Shown here: positions 50,018-57,762 of the stretch, piece after piece
How the letters are laid out: each line of letters begins with the position of its first letter
How positions within the stretch are numbered: position 1 is the first letter of the stretch
From: Philodulcilactobacillus myokonensis
GTDB lineage: Bacteria > Bacillota > Bacilli > Lactobacillales > Lactobacillaceae
DNA length: 64,000 bases
Direction of reading: 5' to 3'
Assembly: GCF_027923585.1 (NCBI RefSeq)
Contig: NZ_BRPL01000002.1
Location: 1 to 64,000, forward strand
Made by a program: the position numbers and the translations under genes
The notes under the pieces: generated by a model
Seen by the model: only the letters and a program-made list of their open reading frames with translations
What the model was told of the DNA's origin: nothing
Databases searched by the model: none

Positions 50018-50726
50018 TATTATGCACCTCCCTATAGTAGTCTTTTATACTACCATTATACTTTTTATCTATTACTTGCATAGAAATCTTGGGAAGTGTT
50101 GTTCCATTATTCAAAAAAATCACACTATCCACTAAACCATTAAGATCAGATAATGAATGACTCGTTATAATTATGCTCTTCCCTTTTTCTCTTAATTCCT
50201 TAAGAATTGATTTAAATAGGTCAACTCCATCTACATCTAAACCATTAAATGGCTCATCCAAAATGATTACAGTTGGATCACTAGAAATAGCTAAAGCTAA
50301 TAGCAATCTTTGCTTCATTCCTAAAGATAATTTACCTACTTCCGTATCTAAAGTTACATTTAATTTTACTTTTTTCAAAAGATTTTCAGTTGAATCTACT
50401 TGTCTAACTTTCATGTAATGCTCATGCTGTTTAAATAAATTATTAATAGATAATTTAGAAATACTTTCAGGATATTTCAACATGACACCAAATTTAGGCA
50501 ACAAATAATTAATATTTTTAGATGTCATTTGACTATCATTAATTTCTACTATCCCTGTATCTGCATTAATAAGATTAAGAAGCACCTTTAAAAAAGTAGT
50601 TTTTCCCGCACCATTTGGACCAATTAATGCACAAATTTCTTTTGAATTTAATTCAAAATTAGCATTAGACAAAATTTGTTTCCCACCTATTTTTTTATTT
50701 ATATCTTTCATAGAAATTATTTTCAT
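50010..50726 (-). CDS. ABC transporter ATPase of the peptide cluster
   Basis: A 238-residue ATPase of the BcrA/CcmA type. Walker A is LIGPNGAGKTTF, the signature is KLSLGMKQRLL, Walker B is VIILDEPFNGLD and the switch His is in IITSHSL. It drives the permease encoded downstream, probably exporting the modified peptide or protecting the producer. GAGG lies about 11 bases before ATG, 60 bases after the E1-like enzyme gene. Confidence 0.88.
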   Translation of the reverse strand: MKIISMKDINKKIGGKQILSNANFELNSKEICALIGPNGAGKTTFLKVLLNLINADTGIVEINDSQMTSKNINYLLPKFGVMLKYPESISKLSINNLFKQHEHYMKVRQVDSTENLLKKVKLNVTLDTEVGKLSLGMKQRLLLALAISSDPTVIILDEPFNGLDVDGVDLFKSILKELREKGKSIIITSHSLSDLNGLVDSVIFLNNGTTLPKISMQVIDKKYNGSIKDYYREVHNND

Positions 50727-50786
50727 ATTAAAATTACCTCAATCAAAATTTGATATAGTATGTAATTATCAAATAAAATTTTTTAT

Positions 50787-51760
50787 TTAAAATTTTTCAT
50801 TCTGATTAAAAAATTTAAATTTATTACGATAAAAATCGCCAAGAAATTGGTCTTTATATCTATTTTTAACTACATAATTAAATACATACGTTGATATTAC
50901 TAGAGCACTCATAAATCCATTTAATATTGAGCCAGAGTTTTCAATAACATAATTATCAATATTAATGTTAGCACTTTGCTTTAAAGCAATTTTTTGAAAA
51001 ACTTTATAATTACTTTTTGTGATAAAATCATCAGAATGCATTAAAAATGAGTATCCTCCATATATGATTTTTGTTTTAGGGTATTCGTTAAAAATATTAT
51101 TTAATATGTCCATTTGTAATTTAAAATCATCAGCACAATTTATAAAAAAATCAATTTTTGATAAATCAATTTTTTGTTTTAGATTATCATAAGAAGAAAT
51201 TTTTTCATTAATAACCTTTACATTAATATTTGGAAATTTAGATTTTATTACACTAGTTTTTAGCTTACCTACATCAGATAAATTATAGTTTTGAGCCATT
51301 ATATTTTTTTCTTCAATTCTATCTCCATCAATTAATATAAAATTATGAAATCCTAATTTAGTAAGTACTTCTAGTATATAGCTTCCAGCAGTTCCTAATC
51401 CAAGTAACAGTATTTTAATATTATTAATTTTATTTTTATATTCAGGATAGGTATAAGAAGGAAAACAGTCTATAAAATTACTTAATCTAATATGTTTATT
51501 ATCAACCGTACTATTAACTGGATACATCCATTTTTCTTTTATGAAAAAATTAAATATGGAATTAAATTCTTTATCAGTTAATTTGGGTAATTTACTTCTC
51601 AATTCACTTTTAGATATTGGATTTTTTACTGATTTAATAAATGAAAATATCTTACTATTATTACTAGAATGTATTTCTTGCTTTATGGAAGGGTTACCTT
51701 CATATAAGAATAATTTATTTTGATTAAAATACCAACCAATTTTTTTAATTTATATAACAT
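50787..51760 (-). CDS. MccB/ThiF-like E1 enzyme, start separated by a 7-A run
   Basis: About 324 residues if read as one protein. An N-terminal winged-helix-like region (about residues 10-85, ending FFIKEKWMYPV) resembles the peptide clamp of MccB. The E1 adenylation domain follows: ATP loop LLLGLGTAGSYI, LIDGDRIEEKN, DVGKLKTSVIK and FINCADDF. The CxxC zinc pairs of MccB are absent. The frame is open from a stop at 51750-51752, but its first standard start is a TTG at 51602, which would remove half of the clamp. A natural start, ATG 51760, gives MLYKLKK and joins this frame only by a -1 shift at A AAA AAA (51746-51740). Role inferred: activating the C-terminus of the peptide encoded upstream. 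Confidence 0.7.
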
Positions 51761-51796
51761 AAAATATCATCGTTCTTTCAAAATTATAGAAATAAA

Positions 51797-51827
51797 ATGG
51801 TCAATAGTAATTATTACTATTGACCAT
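51797..51827 (-). terminator. Hairpin between peptide and enzyme genes
   Basis: A perfect 14-bp stem ATGGTCAATAGTAA with complement and a 3-base loop, followed on the minus strand by TTTTATTT. It starts eight bases after the peptide stop. It is probably a leaky terminator that lets far more peptide than enzyme mRNA form, as is known between mccA and mccB. Confidence 0.8.
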
Positions 51828-51834
51828 CTAAATA

Positions 51835-51903
51835 CTAACCAAAGATACTCCACCATGAAGCAACAGTTAATTTAGATTCCTTTTCTTCTACATCAATTGT
51901 CAT
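51835..51903 (-). CDS. 22-residue precursor or signal peptide
   Basis: ATG to TAG, 22 codons. The peptide opens with an acidic part (MTIDVEEKES) and closes hydrophobic and Trp-rich (TVASWWSIFG). AAAGAGGCGAG lies about ten bases upstream, and a good promoter sits before that. The C-terminal Gly would suit activation by an E1-like enzyme, which attacks C-terminal carboxylates. There is no double-Gly leader, Cys or Asn end. Alternatives are a Trp-Trp type signalling peptide, or side-chain chemistry at the Glu-Glu pair as with pantocin A. Function is inferred from position only. Confidence 0.65.
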   Translation of the reverse strand: MTIDVEEKESKLTVASWWSIFG

Positions 51904-51938
51904 GAGAAACTCGCCTCTTTATTAATTGGTATGATTTA

Positions 51939-51966
51939 ATAATATCACTATTTTTTAATATTTCAA
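51939..51966 (-). promoter_or_regulatory. Promoter of the peptide cluster
   Basis: On the minus strand TTGAAA (51966-51961), a 16-base spacer, TATTAT (51944-51939). It lies about 35 bases before the peptide start codon and is the only clear promoter for the cluster. I saw no obvious operator repeat around it. Confidence 0.7.
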
Positions 51967-52044
51967 TAGTTTTTCTTATCTTTTTTTAATTTTATTAATC
52001 AAATATTAATAATAGGCAGATAATTATTTAAATATTATTCACAA

Positions 52045-52080
52045 ATAAAAAACGCTCACCTAGAAAATCTAGGCGAGCGT
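52045..52080 (-). terminator. Terminator of MFS gene, twin of the one at 49263
   Basis: ACGCTCACCTAGA pairs with TCTAGGCGAGCGT (one mismatch) around AAA, then TTTTTTATTT on the minus strand. It ends the transporter gene at 52102 and insulates the peptide cluster. Confidence 0.88.
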
Positions 52081-52101
52081 CCTTTAGTTTATAAATTAAA
52101 T

Positions 52102-53337
52102 TTATTTTGCTGTATTATGACTTAAACGACGAAGTGCTGGAATTGACATCATGGTAAAGAAACTAATGATGTATGCGACTGATAAACCAGCCATGATAAC
52201 GCCGAATGAATAGTGATCCATCATGAAACCAATCAAAACGGGTGAAAAACCACCGATGACCCGGCCAGTGTTCATAATCGTATTATTAGCAGTGGCCCTG
52301 ATTTCAGTTGGGTATAATTGACTCATGATGGCACCGTATCCACCGTACATCCCGTTAGAGAAGAAACCAACAACTGCAGCAAACAGTAGTAAGCTCCAGG
52401 CATTAAAGGCATACATCAGACTGAATAATGAAATGGCAGCAGCAATCAAGAAGATGCCAAATGCTTTTCTAGGACCGAAGTAATCCAAGATGGTTCCAAA
52501 GGTCATCATCCCTAAACTCATGCCAATAATCGTTGAAATCATCCAGGTTGATGAACCGGAAACACTTAAATTTAACTGTTTTTGCATAATTGATGGTAAC
52601 CAGTTCATTAAACCATAGTAACCACCGGTTTGAACCGTGATCATAATGATTAAAGCAATTGTCTGCCATGCTAATGCCGGGGTCTTAAATAATTCAGTGA
52701 TTGAAACTTTGGGTTTGCCAACGTGTTTCGTTTCATCAACAAAGGCTTTACTTTCGTGCATGTGGCTTCTGACGAAGTATGCCAATGCAACTGGAATTAA
52801 ACCAACTAGGAACAATGCGTGCCAACCAAACATCGGAATGATAAACGATGCTAAGATGGCAGCGATGATTGCACCACCCTGGCCACCAATGGATGAGATT
52901 GAAGAAATCTTACCAATTTGGTTAGCTCTAAAGTTTTCAGCAATTAACGTCATCCCAGTTCCGTATTCTCCACCGGCACCAATCCCGGCTAGAAAACGGA
53001 AAAAGTAGATGGACGTAATTGAATTAGCAAAATACATGGCACCGGTTGCGATGGCAAAGATAAAGATCGTGTATGAAAATGTCTTTACCCTGCCGTAACG
53101 GTCGGCCAAAAGACCAAATAAAATACCACCCAAAAGCATCCCCAGATAGGTAATGGACGAAATCATTCCACCAGCAGCACTGCTGATGTGCAAATCCTTG
53201 ATCATGGATGAAAGGGTAAAGGATACAAATAAGATATCCATACTCTCCAATCCAAAACCAGTTGAAGTTGACGCAATCGTCCATTTCTGGTTCTTACTTA
53301 ATGAGTGGCTCTGTTTAGCCGTAGCATATTTTTCCAT
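52102..53337 (-). CDS. MFS transporter (AAHS-like)
   Basis: A 411-residue major facilitator with 12 helices. The loop 2-3 motif is GLLADRYGRVKT and the half-barrel repeat TILDYFGPRKA. GIGAGGEYGTGMTLIAE is typical of the sugar/aromatic-acid/sialate symporter branch (AAHS and relatives). TGGAGG lies before ATG. It is probably an importer of an organic anion, and the substrate is not deducible. Single gene with its own terminator. Confidence 0.88.
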   Translation of the reverse strand: MEKYATAKQSHSLSKNQKWTIASTSTGFGLESMDILFVSFTLSSMIKDLHISSAAGGMISSITYLGMLLGGILFGLLADRYGRVKTFSYTIFIFAIATGAMYFANSITSIYFFRFLAGIGAGGEYGTGMTLIAENFRANQIGKISSISSIGGQGGAIIAAILASFIIPMFGWHALFLVGLIPVALAYFVRSHMHESKAFVDETKHVGKPKVSITELFKTPALAWQTIALIIMITVQTGGYYGLMNWLPSIMQKQLNLSVSGSSTWMISTIIGMSLGMMTFGTILDYFGPRKAFGIFLIAAAISLFSLMYAFNAWSLLLFAAVVGFFSNGMYGGYGAIMSQLYPTEIRATANNTIMNTGRVIGGFSPVLIGFMMDHYSFGVIMAGLSVAYIISFFTMMSIPALRRLSHNTAK

Positions 53338-53448
53338 ATTAAATTACCTCCAAAATGAATGCTCACTGACATTCGTTATTTTTTCGTTCAAATTAAATTT
53401 TACTCAAACCGTTAATAATTATGGCATAACCCGACTAAAAAATCAAAT

Positions 53449-53868
53449 TCACACTTCATCGTGACCGTTATCAGAAATAATCCCGATCGCAATGATGACA
53501 ATTAATGCAATTGCAAAGGTAATTCTTAAAATTGGATTATCCAAGAAGACAACTAAAACAATGTCTAAAATAGCGTAAATGGCAATGTACATGGCACGAT
53601 AGAAAATCATGGCAACATTTAAACCATTCATAATTTTAAAGATATTGCGATAAATGAAAATAGCAGTTAAAGTCAGAATAATGAATGAAACGATGACGTA
53701 AAAGTAAAAACTGTTGTTGGCTGCAATACTGTCTAATTTATCAATGATGTTGCGGCTTGAATTCCAAATCGGTTGAATCGATGCACTATACATGTGAAGC
53801 CCAAATAGAAAAACAATGTATAAAATTGATGCGATAATATTAAAAATATTATATTTTTTAATACTCAA
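53449..53868 (-). CDS. Four-helix membrane protein of unknown function
   Basis: A 139-residue protein with four hydrophobic segments (about residues 8-27, 55-75, 85-108 and 112-132). No known family recognised. GAAAGGG lies ten bases before a TTG at 53868, which I choose. The ATG three codons upstream is only one base from that site. It follows the cardiolipin synthase gene by 36 bases and may be co-transcribed with it. Confidence 0.65.
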   Translation of the reverse strand: MSIKKYNIFNIIASILYIVFLFGLHMYSASIQPIWNSSRNIIDKLDSIAANNSFYFYVIVSFIILTLTAIFIYRNIFKIMNGLNVAMIFYRAMYIAIYAILDIVLVVFLDNPILRITFAIALIVIIAIGIISDNGHDEV

Positions 53869-53904
53869 TGAAAACATTCCCTTTCGTAAATTAATATCAA
53901 TATT

Positions 53905-55356
53905 TTATAAAATTGGTGCTAATAATCGGCAGAAACTCTGTTTAAACAATAACCACCTTGATTGTTGATCAAACATTTTGGGAGTTTGCCTCGTACTATT
54001 TCGAATATCATCCAAGAAAATCCGCTTTAATTTTCGGCTAACGGTTGAATCATACAAAAAGGCGTTGACTTCGAAATTAAGTTTAAAGCTGCGGTAATCA
54101 AAATTAGCTGAACCAACTGATGAGATTTCCCCATCAACAACAATCGTTTTCGAATGAACGAATCCCTTTTGGTAGTAATAAATCTTGACCCCTTCCTTCG
54201 CTAACTGGTGGGCAAAGTACTGGGTGGCACGGTAGACAAAGGGGTGGTCAGGCATATGCGGAATAATGACTCGAACATCAATTCCAGACATGGCTGCAAT
54301 TCTCAATGAGTCGTATGTACTGTCATCTGGGATTAAATACGGGGTCTCAATCCAGCAGGATTTTTGGGCCATGTGAATTAATTTAATGTATCCCATTTCA
54401 ATCTGCCTTAAATCCGTATCTGGTCCGCTCGATACAATCTGCATGTTAGTGGGTCCATCGATATTATTCAATGGAAAGTACCTGATGATATTATCCAAAC
54501 CGGTAATCTGATGCTTCGAATCGGTAACGTTCCAGTCTAAAATGAAACGGGCTTGAAGGCCAAAAATTCCGGATCCAATAATTCTCAAATGGGTATCATG
54601 CCACGGACCAAACTTCTTCTTCCGACCTAAATACTGGTCACCAATATTGAAGCCACCAATGTAGGCCACTTTACCATCGACAACCACAATCTTTCGATGA
54701 TCTCTAAAATTTAATCTAAAATCCAAGAAATTAGTTCGCAAGAATGGTTCAGCCCGTCCGCCCGCATCAGTTAAGGGTTTAAAGAATCGACGGGTCGTTC
54801 CAATCGAACCGAATGGATCGTAAATAACCCTAACGTGAACGCCTTTTTTAGCTTTTTCGACTAATTTGTTTAGAACTTGATTTCCAATCTGATCGTTGTA
54901 AAATGTATAGAACTCAACATTAATACTGTTCTTTGCTTGGTCAAAATCGGCCAGCATTTGGTCAAATAGATCATTGCCATCAGTATAAATTTTAACATGG
55001 TTATGGCGGGCTAGGAACGAAAGATCAGTATTCATAAACATTTCAACCATTGACCTAGAATTATAGACAATCTGGTCTGCGCCCATTGTGTTCAAACGTT
55101 TTAGTTGACGGCGCTGTTTTCTCAAAATGCTATCTAGTTGCATCTGATCTTGACTTTGGAGTTTAAACATGTTCTTTTTAGTTAGCTTCCGGCCAATAAA
55201 AGAATAAGCTAAAAAGCCAAAAATTGGGATAAACACAAGAACTAATAACCACGCCCACGTTGCAGCAATATCACGTTTAGTTCTAAAGACGGTAATTAAA
55301 GCAAAGAAGGTATTTGCGAAAATAATTAATAATATAATTTCAAGAAAGATTAACAT
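53905..55356 (-). CDS. cls: Cardiolipin synthase
   Basis: A 483-residue phospholipase D family enzyme that joins two phosphatidylglycerols to cardiolipin. Two N-terminal helices anchor it (residues 1-22 and 34-52). Two HKD motifs are present: DHRKIVVVDGKVAYIGG near residue 220 and VHSKTIVVDGEISSVGSANF near residue 400. Length matches the family. Confidence 0.95.
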   Translation of the reverse strand: MLIFLEIILLIIFANTFFALITVFRTKRDIAATWAWLLVLVFIPIFGFLAYSFIGRKLTKKNMFKLQSQDQMQLDSILRKQRRQLKRLNTMGADQIVYNSRSMVEMFMNTDLSFLARHNHVKIYTDGNDLFDQMLADFDQAKNSINVEFYTFYNDQIGNQVLNKLVEKAKKGVHVRVIYDPFGSIGTTRRFFKPLTDAGGRAEPFLRTNFLDFRLNFRDHRKIVVVDGKVAYIGGFNIGDQYLGRKKKFGPWHDTHLRIIGSGIFGLQARFILDWNVTDSKHQITGLDNIIRYFPLNNIDGPTNMQIVSSGPDTDLRQIEMGYIKLIHMAQKSCWIETPYLIPDDSTYDSLRIAAMSGIDVRVIIPHMPDHPFVYRATQYFAHQLAKEGVKIYYYQKGFVHSKTIVVDGEISSVGSANFDYRSFKLNFEVNAFLYDSTVSRKLKRIFLDDIRNSTRQTPKMFDQQSRWLLFKQSFCRLLAPIL

Positions 55357-55453
55357 TATTCACCCCACTCACGGTCTACTATTATTATATCATTCAAAGT
55401 ATCGTGATATAATTGTTATATGTTATTTTATTTTGATAAAGGGAGGGTCATCA

Positions 55454-56113
55454 ATGACATCCAATGTTCAATTAAAAAACATCATCACCCTGGAATCTGA
55501 ATCTGGGCCTTTTATTTCACTTTTTATCTCACTTGATACCGATAATAATTTCAGTGAAATTTTGGATCATATCAAGCAGGATTTTTCAAAAAAATATCCC
55601 AATAGTAATTGGGATCAATATCAAAATCAATTAAACGAACGCGCTGTCAGAAGGGCGATGCGCGCTAGTCGATGCCAGAGTCTAGCAATTTACATCGGAC
55701 CCAATATCTTTCACATTTTCAAATTAAGACATTACCCGGTTAAAACTTACTATTTAATTGATAATACCATGCAAATTATTCCAGTAATCGCAGAATCTCA
55801 ATTCAAAAGCCTCAATCATTTAGCAAAATTAAAACAAAAGGCAATTAATAACATCAAGTTTCATTACCAGGCATCAATGAAATTCAAACGGGCTAGTAAT
55901 GACATTAATGAAATCATGCATGCTGCCACGGCGGGTCGAATTGATGCCTTGATGTTGAATAAAAATGTTTATGATCAAAATGACCCTAAAATCAATGGCA
56001 TTATGAATGATTTAGCCATTACCACCGCTGGTTTTGGTGGGAACGTGTTCGTATTAAAGAATGAAGAAATGCCCGTCAATGATACGAAAATTGCAATGAT
56101 TTTAAGAATGTAA
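55454..56113 (+). CDS. baeRF-like (bacterial eRF1-related) protein
   Basis: A 219-residue protein with features of the baeRF families, bacterial relatives of archaeo-eukaryotic release factor domain 1 and 2: FISLFISLDTD at the start, SLAIYIGPNIFHIFKL in the middle, and the end block HAATAGRIDALML then VFVLKNEEMP and IAMILRM. Family members may act on stalled ribosomes, but this is not established. GGGAGGG lies before ATG 55454, and the frame extends seven codons upstream. Shorter than most members. Confidence 0.65.
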   Translation: MTSNVQLKNIITLESESGPFISLFISLDTDNNFSEILDHIKQDFSKKYPNSNWDQYQNQLNERAVRRAMRASRCQSLAIYIGPNIFHIFKLRHYPVKTYYLIDNTMQIIPVIAESQFKSLNHLAKLKQKAINNIKFHYQASMKFKRASNDINEIMHAATAGRIDALMLNKNVYDQNDPKINGIMNDLAITTAGFGGNVFVLKNEEMPVNDTKIAMILRM

Positions 56114-56136
56114 TTGAAATGATTTATAATAAATTA

Positions 56137-56190
56137 AAAGAGGATCGTAATTTAGTTTTAATTATCGCTAAATTGCGATTCTCTTTTTAC
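56137..56190. terminator. Bidirectional terminator
   Basis: A long stem AAAGAGGATCGTAATTTA with its near-complement TAAATTGCGATTCTCTTT, flanked by A- and T-runs, lies between converging genes. Confidence 0.85.
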
Positions 56191-56205
56191 ATTTTTATAA
56201 GCATT

Positions 56206-56889
56206 TTATAAATATAAATATGAAATAATAACCCACAAATTAGATAATGCATGAATTAGAATGGATGATTTTAAATCATAATCAGTAAAATAATAAGCAA
56301 ATGATAGCGTGAGGCCTGAAACCATAAGAATTAAAGACTCAGATGAAAATGGCTGCAAATATGAATGCAACATCCCAAATAATATTCCAGTAATGATTGC
56401 ACTAACGATTGGGTTAATCTTTTTTAATATCCCCCGTTGAAGGATTCCTCTAAATAGAATTTCTTCAAATATTGGTGATATTACCACAACATCAAGGATT
56501 AATACTAAAAATAATCCTGTATTTTTTAATTGAAACAAACTAGCTGCATCAGAAGTTGATGTTGTTGATGAAGTTAAAATATATTGAACCAAGTCCTGCC
56601 CACCAATATCTATGATCGTTAATACTAATGAAATAGTAGCTACTTTAATCGTTATTCTTTGTTTTATTATCTTTTTTCCATTAATCTTCTTATAAAACCA
56701 AAATAATATTGAAAATATCACAACAAAACTAATTAATGTAAAGGCATAGTGATTAAATAAATTATAACTATGTATGTTTTCTGATCCCCAAAAGGACTCA
56801 CCAACAGTAGGAATTTGGATAACAAAAAATAGAAAGATAAATAATAAAAAATTGCCTACAAATTTTAAAATTTTTGTGATTAAATCCAT
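56206..56889 (-). CDS. CPBP family intramembrane metalloprotease
   Basis: A 227-residue CAAX/Abi-type membrane protease with about six helices. The active-site motifs are PIFEEILFRGILQRG (EExxxR), GMLHSYLQ (His) and LIHALSNLW (HxxxN). In lactobacilli such proteins are often bacteriocin self-immunity factors, but this one has no bacteriocin gene beside it. AGAGG lies about eight bases before ATG. Confidence 0.88.
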   Translation of the reverse strand: MDLITKILKFVGNFLLFIFLFFVIQIPTVGESFWGSENIHSYNLFNHYAFTLISFVVIFSILFWFYKKINGKKIIKQRITIKVATISLVLTIIDIGGQDLVQYILTSSTTSTSDAASLFQLKNTGLFLVLILDVVVISPIFEEILFRGILQRGILKKINPIVSAIITGILFGMLHSYLQPFSSESLILMVSGLTLSFAYYFTDYDLKSSILIHALSNLWVIISYLYL

Positions 56890-56998
56890 CTGTTATACCT
56901 CTCAATTTAAAAATAAATATTAACGTCACATAATCCATATATATAATATTATCATGTGCAATGTAGTCAATCAATTATGAATATCATATAGGATTTAA

Positions 56999-57054
56999 AA
57001 TGGGAATCATAACCCAATTTTAATCAAAACGAGGTTACAATTCCCATTTTTATT
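56999..57054. terminator. Hairpin between CPBP gene and small frame
   Basis: AAAATGGGAAT pairs with ATTCCCATTTT across a 30-base middle that can pair partly. T-runs lie on both sides. It could end the small frame at 57068 on the minus strand. The remainder of 56890-57067 holds only AT-rich leader. Confidence 0.6.
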
Positions 57055-57067
57055 TCATAACTAATTA

Positions 57068-57232
57068 CTAAACATAATTACTGATCATGATAAACATGTA
57101 AAATATTATTGCTAATAATAAAGGAATTAGAAGGTAAATACTCCACTTAAAAAGTGAAATTTTGATTCCCAAGAAAATAATTAATAAGTAAACGATTATG
57201 AATAATAAAGTTCCTAATAAAAGAGCGATAAT
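57068..57232 (-). CDS. Small two-helix membrane peptide with non-AUG start
   Basis: A 54-codon frame with two hydrophobic helices (about residues 2-21 and 31-48) split by GIKISLFKW. A full Shine-Dalgarno AAAGGAGG lies five bases before an ATT and eight before an ATC, both in frame. No ATG, GTG or TTG is available between the upstream stop and the coding part. It resembles the small membrane protein at 7023 in build. Either a rare start codon is used or the start has been lost by mutation. Confidence 0.4.
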   Translation of the reverse strand: MIALLLGTLLFIIVYLLIIFLGIKISLFKWSIYLLIPLLLAIIFYMFIMISNYV

Positions 57233-57286
57233 CCGACCCTCCTTTATTAATCAGCTTATCATATCTTATAATATTATTTAAAATTA

Positions 57287-57302
57287 GTAATGTCGACATT
57301 AC
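57287..57302. promoter_or_regulatory. 16-bp perfect palindrome between divergent genes
   Basis: GTAATGTCGACATTAC is fully self-complementary and lies between the small minus-strand frame and the plus-strand gene at 57336. A TTGTAA -35-like element on the minus strand overlaps it. A dimeric repressor site is the likely meaning. Regulator unknown. Confidence 0.5.
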
Positions 57303-57335
57303 AAAATCATAATTATTTTAGGTGGAAATTATTTT

Positions 57336-57689
57336 ATGAAAATTTTATCAATTGGAAATTCAATTTTAATAACAATATTGAACATACCCCTAATAACATT
57401 AATTTTATTTGGAATCTTGTTTAACTCATCTTCCTATTTTTATAACCCCAGTGGACAACTATTGGTTTTAATATCCATTGAAATCATTTTAGAGATTGCA
57501 TTATTAATCCAATTTTTACTTATTTACATTACTAACATTAAATTTAATTGGTATGTCATTTTAACAACAACAATATTTGTATTATTATTAATTCTATATT
57601 TCATGAATAATGCCAGCATTAATATGTTAATAATAACTTTGCTATCAAGTATATTATTATTAACAAAGGAAAAATATTTATCTGAATAA
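57336..57689 (+). CDS. Four-helix membrane protein of unknown function
   Basis: A 117-residue, strongly hydrophobic protein with four predicted helices (about residues 8-30, 42-64, 71-89 and 92-110). TAGGTGG lies about ten bases before the ATG. No family recognised. It has its own promoter region with a palindrome upstream and a terminator downstream. Confidence 0.6.
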   Translation: MKILSIGNSILITILNIPLITLILFGILFNSSSYFYNPSGQLLVLISIEIILEIALLIQFLLIYITNIKFNWYVILTTTIFVLLLILYFMNNASINMLIITLLSSILLLTKEKYLSE

Positions 57690-57711
57690 AGGGATTTTCA
57701 GCTATAATAAA

Positions 57712-57750
57712 AGACAAATTATCGCCATCTAAAACGATAATTTGCCTTTT
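57712..57750. terminator. Bidirectional terminator
   Basis: AAATTATCG pairs with CGATAATTT, the stem is extended by imperfect pairs, and T-rich flanks lie on both sides, between converging genes. Confidence 0.8.
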
Positions 57751-57762
57751 ATTTTGATTTTT

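Noticed and set aside
51602-51602. TTG at 51602 as the natural start of the E1-like enzyme
   Set aside because: It would discard about 50 codons of sensible clamp-like sequence upstream, and no ribosome site precedes it.
51768-51770. ATG at 51770 as start of the E1-like enzyme
   Set aside because: It is in the enzyme frame but meets TAA after six codons, so it cannot start the protein without readthrough.
46147-52100. Mobile genetic element carrying the peptide cluster
   Set aside because: No transposase, integrase, attachment site or target duplication is visible. Only paired terminators and one IS-like end were found.
56206-56889. CPBP protease as bacteriocin immunity protein
   Set aside because: Possible for the family, but no bacteriocin or precursor gene is next to it and the peptide cluster is 4 kb away with a different promoter.
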